Origin: JBCBKP01 sp038521625 | GTDB taxonomy: Bacteria > Planctomycetota > Phycisphaerae > Phycisphaerales > UBA1924 | Direction: 5' to 3' | DNA: 64,000 nt | Assembly (NCBI GenBank): GCA_038521625.1 | Contig: JBCBKP010000008.1 | Coordinates: 1-64,000 of the forward strand | Shown: one piece after another, positions 19,787 to 26,827 of the stretch | How positions within the stretch are numbered: position 1 is the first letter of the stretch | Layout of the letters: each line of letters starts with the position of its first letter | The notes under the pieces: model-generated | What the model saw: only the letters and a program-made list of their open reading frames with translations | Told to the model about the DNA's origin: nothing | The model's database searches: none | Program-made: the position numbers and the translations under genes

Positions 19787-20415
19787 TGGCAGCCCGGCAA
19801 GAAGAACACGAACAGCACGACCAGCCCGAGGCCATCCGGCCGACCCACCCCGAGGGGGCGCACGAGGAGGGGCTCTCCGAGCAATACGTCGAGGAACTCG
19901 TCGCGCTGGCCCGCGCCGGCGAGCTCGAGGTTCCCGCCGGCGCCGACGATCTCGCCGCGGCGCTGATCGCGGTCGCCGACGCGCGCGACTCGCACCTCGA
20001 GAAGCTGCAGTACACCGCCGCCGACTTCCACAACTTCCGGCGCCGGGCCCAGAACAACGAGATCGAGGCCAAACGCCAGGGAATCACCGGCGTCGTGCAG
20101 TCGATCCTCAGCGTGATGGACAACTTCGATCTCGCGCTTCAGCAGGACTCGGAGAAGGTCAGCGTCGAGCAGATCCAGTCGGGCGTCGAGGTCATCAAGA
20201 ACGATCTGCTCCGCGTGCTGAGCGGCTTCGGCGTCGTCGTGATCGAGGCGGCGCCCGGCGAGGAGTTCGACCCCGGACGCCACGAGGCGGTCATGCAGCA
20301 GCCGGCGGGCGAGGTCGCGGCGGGCGGCGTGATCCAGACCCTGCAGGCCGGGTACGCCCTCGGCGAGCGCGTGATCCGCCCCGCGAAGGTGATCGTCGCG
20401 GCGGGGGAGGGCTGA
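19786..20415 (+). CDS. grpE: Nucleotide exchange factor GrpE
   Basis: 209 residues. A charged, disordered N-terminal tail (about 1-65) is followed by the long helix and the core motif YTAADFHNFRRRAQNNEIEAKRQGI, then the beta-wing domain with FDPGRHEAVMQQPAGEVAAGGVIQTLQAGYALGERVIRPAKVIV. It releases ADP from DnaK. The ATG shares a base with the dnaJ stop, so the two are coupled. dnaK itself is not in the window. The tail EEHEQHDQPEAIRPTHPEGA is longer and more His/Glu-rich than usual. Confidence 0.95.
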   Translation: MAARQEEHEQHDQPEAIRPTHPEGAHEEGLSEQYVEELVALARAGELEVPAGADDLAAALIAVADARDSHLEKLQYTAADFHNFRRRAQNNEIEAKRQGITGVVQSILSVMDNFDLALQQDSEKVSVEQIQSGVEVIKNDLLRVLSGFGVVVIEAAPGEEFDPGRHEAVMQQPAGEVAAGGVIQTLQAGYALGERVIRPAKVIVAAGEG

Positions 20416-20418
20416 GCG

Positions 20419-20739
20419 GTGCCGACCTACGACTACCGCTGCGACGCCTGCGGGCACACGTTCGAGCAGTTCCAGTCGATCAAGGCGGCGGCGCTCCGCA
20501 AGTGTCCGTCCTGCGGCAAGCTGAAGCTCAAGCGGCTCATCGGCCGCGGCGGCGCGGTCCTCTTCAAGGGTGGCGGGTTCTACGAGACCGACTACCGCTC
20601 GGAGAGCTACAAGAAGGCGGCCGAGAACGATAAGCCGGCCGAGAAGAAGTCCGATTCGAAGACCGCGACCAAAGCCGACGCCAAGCCGGACTCGAAGACC
20701 GAGAAGAAACCGGCGAAGAAGAAGGCCGCGAAGGCGTGA
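20419..20739 (+). CDS. FmdB-type zinc ribbon protein
   Basis: 106 residues. The N-terminal half is the FmdB regulatory-type ribbon: MPTYDYRCDACGHTFEQFQ, then CPSCGKLKLKRLIG, with two CxxC pairs for one zinc. The C-terminal half is a Lys/Ala/Asp/Ser-rich low-complexity tail, probably disordered and possibly nucleic-acid binding. GTG at 20419 lies 3 nt after the grpE stop. Its placement behind dnaJ-grpE suggests a link to proteostasis or ribosomes, but the family's function is unknown. Confidence 0.88.
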   Translation: MPTYDYRCDACGHTFEQFQSIKAAALRKCPSCGKLKLKRLIGRGGAVLFKGGGFYETDYRSESYKKAAENDKPAEKKSDSKTATKADAKPDSKTEKKPAKKKAAKA

Positions 20740-21134
20740 CCACGCCGCCGAGAGCTCCGCTGCTCCACGGCGTCGATCTGATCGAGATCGCACGCGTCGC
20801 CGAGATGCTCGAGAAACACGGCGAACGCTTCCTGGAGCGCTGCTTCACCGAGGGCGAGCGTTCGTACTGCGAGTCGGGCGGCCGGCGCATCGAGCACTAC
20901 GCGGCGCGGCTGGCGGCGAAGGAAGCGGCGTTCAAGGCGATCGGGACGGGCTGGGCACGCGGCGTCGGCTGGCACGACGCCGAGGTGGTCCGCGCCGAGT
21001 CGGGGGCGCCGGGGCTGGTCCTGAGCGGCAAGGCGGCGGAGTTCGCCGCGCAGCTCGGGGTCGTCGGTTGGGCGATCAGTCTGAGCCACACGCCGACGGC
21101 GGCGGTGGCGTCGGTCATCGGCTGGACGAGCTGA
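20736..21134 (+). CDS. acpS: Holo-[acyl-carrier-protein] synthase
   Basis: 132 residues. Transfers 4'-phosphopantetheine from CoA to apo-ACP. Metal and CoA motifs are present: GVDLIEIARV (Asp14) and AARLAAKEAAFKAIGTG (Glu63), with FTEGERSYC between and the C-terminal ISLSHTPTAAVASVI. The GTG start overlaps the zinc-ribbon stop (GTGA), making it the last gene of the chaperone transcription unit. Its 3' end overlaps the convergent gene by 20 nt. Confidence 0.93.
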   Translation: MTTPPRAPLLHGVDLIEIARVAEMLEKHGERFLERCFTEGERSYCESGGRRIEHYAARLAAKEAAFKAIGTGWARGVGWHDAEVVRAESGAPGLVLSGKAAEFAAQLGVVGWAISLSHTPTAAVASVIGWTS

Positions 21135-22107
21135 GCCGCCGCGACGCGAGCCAAGGCTCGAACGTCTCCTCGTGCCAGGCGCGCCACTTGTCGAGCTCGA
21201 ACCCGAGCGCCTTCGTGGGCTCGCCCGTCGCCTCGGTCGTCATGCGCGTCAGCGTGTAGTGCAGGCCCATGCGGTACTCGAACGCGACCGCGTCGTGCAC
21301 CACCAGCGTCACGCCCTCGGAGACGACCGAGAGCTCCGGATCGAACGCGACGGCGCTGTCCGAGACGACCGGCTCCTGGTCACTGACAAACGCTGTCTGG
21401 GTCCCGACGAAGATGAACGCAAGGTCGCCGGTGCGTTGGCGGCGGGCGGCGTTGCTGTTCGGTCCGGGCGTCGCGACCTGCGCCGCGATCATCGAGGGGA
21501 CGACCTCGTACGCCCGCAGCCGCTCGGCCGCGAGGCCCGCGCGCTCGACGAGGATCGGGTCACGGTCCCCGAGCCCGACGCGGAGCACGTCGTGCACGGT
21601 CGCTCGGTGGGTGTCGTCGGCGTCGAGCGCGACGGCGAGACGCTCGAGCGAGCCCGCGCGCCACTCGGGCGCTCGCGCGAAGATCGTGTCCCAGGCGAGC
21701 GTCGCGATCGACTCGTGCGTGTTGGTGATCGCGAGCTCATCGTGGATGGTCGCCCGCACGTCCTCGCCCGCCGTGCGGAAGGTGTCGCTGAGCTCGGCGT
21801 AAACCGGCTCGCTGATCAACTCGCGGAGGCGGACCAGGCCCAGCTCCCGGACCTCGCGGACGCGGGTCGAGAAGTACTCGCGCTTGAGACGGGCGAGTTC
21901 ACGCTCGATCTCGCGGCGCTCGAGGCCGAGTCGCCGGATCTCCTCGAGCTCGGCCTCGGTCGGCATGAAGTAGACGCCGGGCCCCTCGCCGCCGCCGGTC
22001 GGCATCACGAGCCCGCCCCCGGGCGCGGCGGTTCCTCCGGTCGACTGGGCGGCCGCGAGGCCGGTGGCTCCGAGGAGAACGGCGATCGTCGCGTCGAGTC
22101 GGTGCAT
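21115..22107 (-). CDS. Secreted protein of unknown function
   Basis: 330 residues from ATG 22107. A signal peptide (HRLDATIAVLLGATGLAAAQ) is followed by a Gly/Thr-rich linker and a helical, Glu/Arg-rich domain (TEAELEEIRRLGLERREIERELARLKREYFSTRVREVRELG). A repeat-like helical region then resembles HEAT-type scaffolds, and a Trp-rich end follows (KWRAWHEETFEPWLASRR). The frame is open further upstream but the extra 35 codons are Arg/Pro-rich. No enzymatic motif is visible. An extracytoplasmic location is inferred from the signal peptide. Confidence 0.7.
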   Translation of the reverse strand: MHRLDATIAVLLGATGLAAAQSTGGTAAPGGGLVMPTGGGEGPGVYFMPTEAELEEIRRLGLERREIERELARLKREYFSTRVREVRELGLVRLRELISEPVYAELSDTFRTAGEDVRATIHDELAITNTHESIATLAWDTIFARAPEWRAGSLERLAVALDADDTHRATVHDVLRVGLGDRDPILVERAGLAAERLRAYEVVPSMIAAQVATPGPNSNAARRQRTGDLAFIFVGTQTAFVSDQEPVVSDSAVAFDPELSVVSEGVTLVVHDAVAFEYRMGLHYTLTRMTTEATGEPTKALGFELDKWRAWHEETFEPWLASRRLSSSSR

Positions 22108-22237
22108 GGTGGTCTCGCGATGAGGGCCTCGGGCCGGGCGCTTGGGCCGATGGATCCGATCCGCGGGCTTCTCCGACGGGCGATACGGTCGCATCGGCGC
22201 CGTGGTTGTCAACCGCCCAGAAATCCGCGCGCTCCGA

Positions 22238-22251
22238 TTAGTATAAACTAA
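22238..22251 (+). promoter_or_regulatory. AT-rich palindrome and probable promoter of the acyl ligase
   Basis: TTAGT-ATAA-ACTAA, a perfect inverted repeat and the most AT-rich spot in its surroundings. It contains TATAAA (22242-22247), 8 nt before the ATG at 22256. The position suggests a -10 overlapped by an operator and a leaderless or nearly leaderless message. A second short palindrome GGTTG-T-CAACC lies at 22204-22214. Confidence 0.5.
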
Positions 22252-22255
22252 CCGG

Positions 22256-23734
22256 ATGCCGCCCGGATCTGTTCATCGCCCCATCCTCTCTCGCCTCCTC
22301 CGATACCCGACCCGAGTCGTCGCACACGACGACCGACGGTCGTACAAGGGGGCGGAGCTGATCGCAGGCGCGGCGCACATCGCCCGGCTGGTAAAGCGGA
22401 CCACGAACGCCCCGCGGGTCGGGCTGATGCTCCCGACGAGCGGCGCGTTCCCGATCGCGGCCTTGGGATGCTGGTGGGCGGGCCGGTCGATCGTGCCGCT
22501 GAACTACCTGCTGACGCCGGACGAGCTCGACTACATCGTGCGGGACGCCGAGATCGACCTGGTCATCACGGCCGGGGTGCTGCTCGACGCGACGGGGCAC
22601 GAGCCCAACGCGAAGACGCTCGTCCGGATGGAGGACCTGAACTTCAAGCGGGTGCCCTTCGTCGGGCTCCCTGCGGACGCCGACGGCGAGGACGACGCGG
22701 CCGTGGTCTACACCAGCGGGACGAGCGGGCGACCGAAGGGCGTTCGCCAGAGCCACCGGGCCATCGCGGCGAACGCGCGCCAGGGCGCGGACCGTTTCGA
22801 GTTCGGGCCGGGCGACGTAATGCTGGGCGTGCTGCCGCAATTCCACAGCTACGGGCTGACGCACCTGACGGTGACGCCGCTGCGGGCGGGCGTGCCGGTG
22901 GTCTACACCGCCCGCTTCGTGCCGCGCCGGCTGGTGGAGCTGATGCGCGAGCAGCGGGCGACGGTGTTCGTCGGGACGCCCTCGATGTACGCGGCGCTCT
23001 GCAGCGTCAAGAAGGCGGGCCCGGAGGACCTCGCGACGATGCGTCTGCCGGTGAGCGGCTCGGAGCCGCTGAGCCGGGCGGTCAATGAGCGGTTCCGCGA
23101 GAAGTTCGGCCGGCACCTTGTCGAGGGCTACGGGATGACGGAGATGGCGCCGGCGACGCACTGCCAGCGCCAGGACGACGTGAGCTTCGGGCATGTCGGG
23201 CCGCCGCTGCCCGACGTCGTGCAGCGCGTGGTCGATCCGGCGACGGGCGAGGAGGTCGGGCCCGGCGAGGACGGGGAGATCCGGCTCGACGGCCCGAACA
23301 AGATGACCGGGTATCTCGGGCTCGACGAGGCCACGGCGGCGGCGTTCGACGAGAAGGGGTTCTACCGCACCGGCGATCAGGGCCGGATCAACGAGGATGG
23401 GACGCTCTCGATCACCGGGCGGATCAAGGAGCTGATCATCGTCGCCGGCGAGAACGTGGCGCCGCGTGAGATCGAGGAGGCCGTCGAGGCGCACCCGGCG
23501 GTGAAGGCCTCCGGGGCGGTCGGGAAGGCGGACGATCTGCGCGGCGAGGTGCCCGTGCTCTTCGTCGAGTTCGAGGAGGGCGCGACGGCGAGCGAGCAGG
23601 AGCTGATCGACTTCCTCCGTGAGCGTCTCGCCGCCTTCAAGGTGCCCAAGCACGTGTTCGTCTCCGAGCAGCTGCCGCGCAGCCCGATCGGCAAGGTCCT
23701 GCGCCGGGCGCTGAAGGACCGGCTGGCTTCCTAG
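22256..23734 (+). CDS. Class I adenylate-forming enzyme (acyl-CoA synthetase-like)
   Basis: 492 residues. The AMP-binding fold is complete: P-loop YTSGTSGRPKG, GYGMTE core, acidic GFYRTGDQG, hinge GRIKELIIVAGENVAPREIE and the C-terminal catalytic lysine in PRSPIGKVLRR. It activates a carboxylic acid with ATP and probably transfers it to CoA or a carrier protein. The chain length and substrate are not readable. The protein is slightly short for long-chain ligases. It stands alone with no clear fatty-acid genes nearby. There is no Shine-Dalgarno. Confidence 0.92.
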   Translation: MPPGSVHRPILSRLLRYPTRVVAHDDRRSYKGAELIAGAAHIARLVKRTTNAPRVGLMLPTSGAFPIAALGCWWAGRSIVPLNYLLTPDELDYIVRDAEIDLVITAGVLLDATGHEPNAKTLVRMEDLNFKRVPFVGLPADADGEDDAAVVYTSGTSGRPKGVRQSHRAIAANARQGADRFEFGPGDVMLGVLPQFHSYGLTHLTVTPLRAGVPVVYTARFVPRRLVELMREQRATVFVGTPSMYAALCSVKKAGPEDLATMRLPVSGSEPLSRAVNERFREKFGRHLVEGYGMTEMAPATHCQRQDDVSFGHVGPPLPDVVQRVVDPATGEEVGPGEDGEIRLDGPNKMTGYLGLDEATAAAFDEKGFYRTGDQGRINEDGTLSITGRIKELIIVAGENVAPREIEEAVEAHPAVKASGAVGKADDLRGEVPVLFVEFEEGATASEQELIDFLRERLAAFKVPKHVFVSEQLPRSPIGKVLRRALKDRLAS

Positions 23735-23737
23735 ACT
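23732..23737 (+). promoter_or_regulatory. Possible -10 for the transaldolase gene
   Basis: TAGACT, overlapping the stop codon of the acyl ligase and 41 nt before the transaldolase ATG. The leader contains GGAGGA in ccggaggacgcc. Confidence 0.35.
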
Positions 23738-23778
23738 GAACGCTTCCTCGATTCAGAACCATCCGGAGGACGCCGCCG

Positions 23779-24423
23779 ATGCAGCTCTACGTCGACACCG
23801 CCAACCTCGATGAGATCAAGGAAGCGCACGACCTCGGCGTGCTCGACGGCGTCACGACCAACCCGTCGCTGATCGCCAAGGAGGGCGTCGACTATGTCAA
23901 GCGCCTGGGCGAGATCTGCGAGGTCGTCGCGGGCCCGGTCTCGGCGGAGGTGATCCCGACCGACTACGAGGGCATGGTCCGGGAGGGGCGTGAGCGGGCC
24001 TCGATCGCGGACAACATCGTGGTCAAGCTGCCGAGCACGCTCGACGGGCTGAAGGCGTGCAAGACGCTCGCCGACGAGGGCGTCCGCACCAACCTCACGC
24101 TCTGCTTTCAGCCGATCCAGGCGCTGATGGTGGCGAAGGCCGGGGCGTTCTGCGTCAGCCCGTTCATCGGCCGCATCGACGACATCGGCATGGACGGCAC
24201 CGAGCTGATCGGGCAGATCCGGACGGTCTACGACAACTACGGCTACGACTGCAAGATCCTGGCGGCCTCGATCCGCCACATGAAGCACATGCTCGAGATC
24301 GCGCAGATCGGCGCCGACGTCGCGACCGTGCCGATGAAGGTCATCCGGCAGTTCATGGACCACCCGCTGACCGACATCGGGCTCGACCGATTCATCAAGG
24401 ACTACCAGAAGGCCTTCGGCTGA
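23779..24423 (+). CDS. tal: Transaldolase of the small Fsa/TalC-type family
   Basis: 214-residue single-domain TIM barrel. It starts MQLYVDTANLDEIKEAHDLGVLDGVTTNPSLIAKEG and has the Schiff-base lysine in NIVVKLPSTLDGLKA (Lys83), NLTLCFQPIQALMVAKAGA and the GADVATVP block. The family transfers dihydroxyacetone units in the pentose phosphate pathway or acts as fructose-6-phosphate aldolase; the two cannot be separated by eye. A Cys-Phe-Gln sequence (TLCFQPIQA) stands where many transaldolases read TLVFS. It is strongly led by GGAGGA. Its 3' end overlaps the convergent gene by 29 nt. Confidence 0.93.
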   Translation: MQLYVDTANLDEIKEAHDLGVLDGVTTNPSLIAKEGVDYVKRLGEICEVVAGPVSAEVIPTDYEGMVREGRERASIADNIVVKLPSTLDGLKACKTLADEGVRTNLTLCFQPIQALMVAKAGAFCVSPFIGRIDDIGMDGTELIGQIRTVYDNYGYDCKILAASIRHMKHMLEIAQIGADVATVPMKVIRQFMDHPLTDIGLDRFIKDYQKAFG

Positions 24424-24751
24424 TCGGCGATTCGCTCGGCGGCGCGATCGACGGGCCGATCGGCGGATAGTGCCCGCAGACCGGGCAGGCGACGCCCGCG
24501 TGTGGCCGCGAACGGAGCCCGCAGCGCGGGCACTCGATCAGGTCGCCGCGGCGCACGCGGGCGAGGTGCCGACCGGCCAGGGACGAGCTGAGCACGGTCA
24601 GCGCGAGCAGCGTGGGGGTGGTCGCGTACAGCACCCAGAGCCCGTACCGCACAGACAGGATGCCGGAGGCCGCGACGCCCGCGGGCAGCACGAGCGCCAA
24701 GACGCGGGTGACGCGTTCTGCGAGCCCGACCTCGAGCGCGGCGGACGGCAT
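24395..24751 (-). CDS. Small zinc-ribbon membrane protein
   Basis: 118 residues. Two hydrophobic helices (LALVLPAGVAASGILSV and LWVLYATTPTLLALTVLSSSLAG) are followed by a cytosolic-looking double CxxC ribbon: CPRCGLRSRPHAGVACPVCGHYPP. Proteins of this layout are common in planctomycetes; the function is unknown. The ATG at 24751 has no Shine-Dalgarno but is 6 nt after TACGCT. The C-terminus overlaps the convergent transaldolase gene. Confidence 0.75.
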   Translation of the reverse strand: MPSAALEVGLAERVTRVLALVLPAGVAASGILSVRYGLWVLYATTPTLLALTVLSSSLAGRHLARVRRGDLIECPRCGLRSRPHAGVACPVCGHYPPIGPSIAPPSESPISRRPSGSP

Positions 24752-24757
24752 ACTTAG

Positions 24758-24763
24758 AGCGTA
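24758..24763 (-). promoter_or_regulatory. Putative -10 for a leaderless zinc-ribbon gene
   Basis: Minus-strand TACGCT, then CTAAGT, then ATG at 24751. It falls in the 19-nt space after the RidA stop. Confidence 0.45.
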
Positions 24764-24770
24764 CCGGGCA

Positions 24771-25253
24771 CTACAGCCCCCGGACGCGCGCGATCGCCTC
24801 GACTTCGACCGGGACGCCGAGCGGGAGCGAGGCCACGCCGATCGCCGAGCGGGCGTGGCGACCGACGTCCTCGCCGAGCACCTCGACCATCAGGCGGCTC
24901 GCCCCGTTCGCGACCTTTGGGTGGTTGGTGTAGTCGGGCGTCGCGGCGACGAACGCGACGAGCTTGACCATCTGCTCGAGCTCGCCGTGCTCGCCCAGCG
25001 CGTCGCAGAGAGCCGAGAGGATGAACAGCCCGCACCGCTCGGCGGCCCGGACGGCGGTCGGCTCGTCGACCTGGCTCGGGACGATCCCCGTCGCCATCGC
25101 GGACTTGCCGACCTCCTCCCACGGCACCTGACCCGAGACGAACACCTCGTGGCCGCAGCGACGGGACGGGACATAAGCGGCGACGGGCGTGCCGACGGGC
25201 GGGAACGTGTGTCCGGCGTCTTCGACGCGGCGACGGATCTCGGCGGCGTTCAT
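24771..25253 (-). CDS. RidA family protein
   Basis: 160 residues; enamine/imine deaminase fold that removes reactive 2-aminoacrylate-type intermediates. Motifs: HEVFVSGQVPW, VVGYDVERL-like central helices (LGEHGELEQMVKLVAFVA), and the substrate-binding arginine in RSAIGVASLPLGVPVEVEAIA. It is somewhat longer than the 130-residue core at the N-terminus (AAEIRRRVEDAGHTFPPV). ATG at 25253 follows GGAG; a TATACC (25272-25277 on the minus strand) is a possible -10. The open frame upstream of 25253 is not protein-like. Confidence 0.88.
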   Translation of the reverse strand: MNAAEIRRRVEDAGHTFPPVGTPVAAYVPSRRCGHEVFVSGQVPWEEVGKSAMATGIVPSQVDEPTAVRAAERCGLFILSALCDALGEHGELEQMVKLVAFVAATPDYTNHPKVANGASRLMVEVLGEDVGRHARSAIGVASLPLGVPVEVEAIARVRGL

Positions 25254-25632
25254 CGGGGACTCCAGTTGGGAGGTATATGGCCGGGGGCGCCGGTGGAAAT
25301 CTGGGATATCTGCCCGAGGTGCGGATCCGATGGAACCGCTTCTGTGGTACGGGCGGAACAGCGTGCGTACCGTACATGAACGCGCGTGGCGACGCGGCGC
25401 GGGGCATCCCAGAGATCGCACTCATCGGGCCGGTTGGCCCCCTCATGCCTTCCCCGCACCACTTCGCCGACAACACGAGCCCGGGTCCCTCGGTGGCAAG
25501 CAGGGATCTCGGGACCGCGACGGACCGCGGCGGAGAGCGATCTCGGCCGATGATCCCGTCGCGTGGTGCTTGCCGGAATCGCGGCGCCGCAGTGCGCCGT
25601 GCACGAAGCATCCCGTGCAGGGAGAATCGCAC
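25254..25632. other. 379-nt divergent intergenic region between ridA and the prepilin gene
   Basis: No convincing gene. Near the RidA side there is TATACC on the minus strand. The plus-strand side ends with GGAG before the prepilin ATG. A short CPRCGSDG-like translation at about 25310 is read as chance. The prepilin promoter was not identified with confidence; the 5' leader may be long. Confidence 0.5.
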
Positions 25633-26730
25633 ATGCAGAGTCAGAACCCCCGTGCCCGCAAGGGCTTCACGCTCATCGAGCTGCTGGTGGTCATCGCGAT
25701 CATCGCGCTGCTCATCGGCATCTTGCTGCCCGCCCTGGGCCAGGCCCGCCGCAGCGCTCGCCGCCTGAAGGACTCGGCGAACATCCGCTCGATCGTCCAG
25801 CAGCTCATCACGTTCTCGGGCGCCAACCGTGATCGCTACCCGCTCCCGAGCCGCCTGGATTCGGCCAACAACACTATCGATCCGGAGTCGGATACGGATA
25901 TCATCAAGGAGAACAGTTCGAAGTCGAAGGACGTGACGCAGAACATCTTCGCCATCCTGGTGCAGGAGGGGCTGCCGACCGAGATCCTGATCTCGGAGGC
26001 GGAGGTCAACACCGCGGTCTTCGCGGCCGACGAGGACTATGACTTCACCGAGCCCGACATCATCTCCGATCAGGACCGGAGTGAGAAGGCCCTCTGGGAC
26101 CCGAGCTTCCAGGCCGTCGGCGGCTCGTTCAACGCTGCGTCCTCGAGTGGCGGCTCGCACATCGGCTACAACGGCCTCGGCACGCCATTCCCCAATGGCA
26201 CCTCGAACATCTCGTACGTCCACGCCCCGCCGATCGACATCCGGGCCCAGAAGTGGCAGAACACCTTCAGCTCGACCGACGCGGTCGTGGGCAACCGCGG
26301 CCCGGCCTTCGAGGATCGCATCGATGCCTCCGAGGAGTGGGAGTTGCTCGGCGCGGGCGGCTCGACGACCGCAGACTCGTCCCTTGGCATCGACTCGATC
26401 ACCCTGCAGTTCCACGGGAGCCGCAGCCGCTGGCAGGGCAACGTCGGCTACAACGATGGTCACGTGGACTTCGAGGAGAGCTTCGCGCCGACGGACATCA
26501 CCTTCGTCTTCCCTGACGTGACCCAGCCGCAGTTCCGGACGTCGCCGGACAACCTGTTCGTCCACGAGGATGACGGCACGGGCGAGGCCGATCGGGGCGA
26601 AGACGGCCGCAACATGAGCCAGACGGAGACGGGCCGCAGCCGCAACCAGCTTCTCGTCCAATACGGGCTTATCATGACGCCGACCGGCGGCAACACGGCG
26701 TCGTACAACATCGAGGCGTTCCTCGACTGA
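25633..26730 (+). CDS. Planctomycete-type prepilin (type II/IV pseudopilin)
   Basis: 365 residues. The N-terminal signal has the prepilin-peptidase site KG/FTLIELLVVIAIIALLIGILLPAL, followed by RRSARRLKDSANIRSIVQQL, the typical alpha-helix spine. The C-terminal part is a beta-rich globular domain with GNVGYNDGHVDF, the NDGH signature of the large planctomycete prepilin family. It is acidic, with long Asp/Glu/Ser stretches. Such proteins are processed and assembled into pilus-like fibres or secretion pseudopili, but no assembly genes are adjacent. ATG at 25633 follows GGAG. A strong intrinsic terminator lies 44 nt after the stop. Confidence 0.92.
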   Translation: MQSQNPRARKGFTLIELLVVIAIIALLIGILLPALGQARRSARRLKDSANIRSIVQQLITFSGANRDRYPLPSRLDSANNTIDPESDTDIIKENSSKSKDVTQNIFAILVQEGLPTEILISEAEVNTAVFAADEDYDFTEPDIISDQDRSEKALWDPSFQAVGGSFNAASSSGGSHIGYNGLGTPFPNGTSNISYVHAPPIDIRAQKWQNTFSSTDAVVGNRGPAFEDRIDASEEWELLGAGGSTTADSSLGIDSITLQFHGSRSRWQGNVGYNDGHVDFEESFAPTDITFVFPDVTQPQFRTSPDNLFVHEDDGTGEADRGEDGRNMSQTETGRSRNQLLVQYGLIMTPTGGNTASYNIEAFLD

Positions 26731-26773
26731 TCGATACGTCCGAGATCGTTCAGAGCCTTCGCTCTATCCACGG

Positions 26774-26809
26774 CGGCCCGGGACTGGTTCCCGGGCCGCT
26801 GTTCTTTTT
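26774..26809 (+). terminator. Rho-independent terminator after the prepilin gene
   Basis: Ten-base-pair stem: CGGCCCGGGA, loop CTGGT, TCCCGGGCCG, followed by CTGTTCTTTTT. The T-run is on the plus strand only, so it ends the prepilin transcript and not the convergent one. It is one of two clear U-tailed terminators in the window. Confidence 0.9.
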
Positions 26810-26827
26810 GCGTCCGGGCGTCCGGCC

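Noticed and set aside
25310..25340. CPRCGSDG-like zinc-ribbon translation on the plus strand upstream of the prepilin
   Set aside because: It is at the end of a frame lacking other features, lies in the RidA leader and is too short to support a gene.
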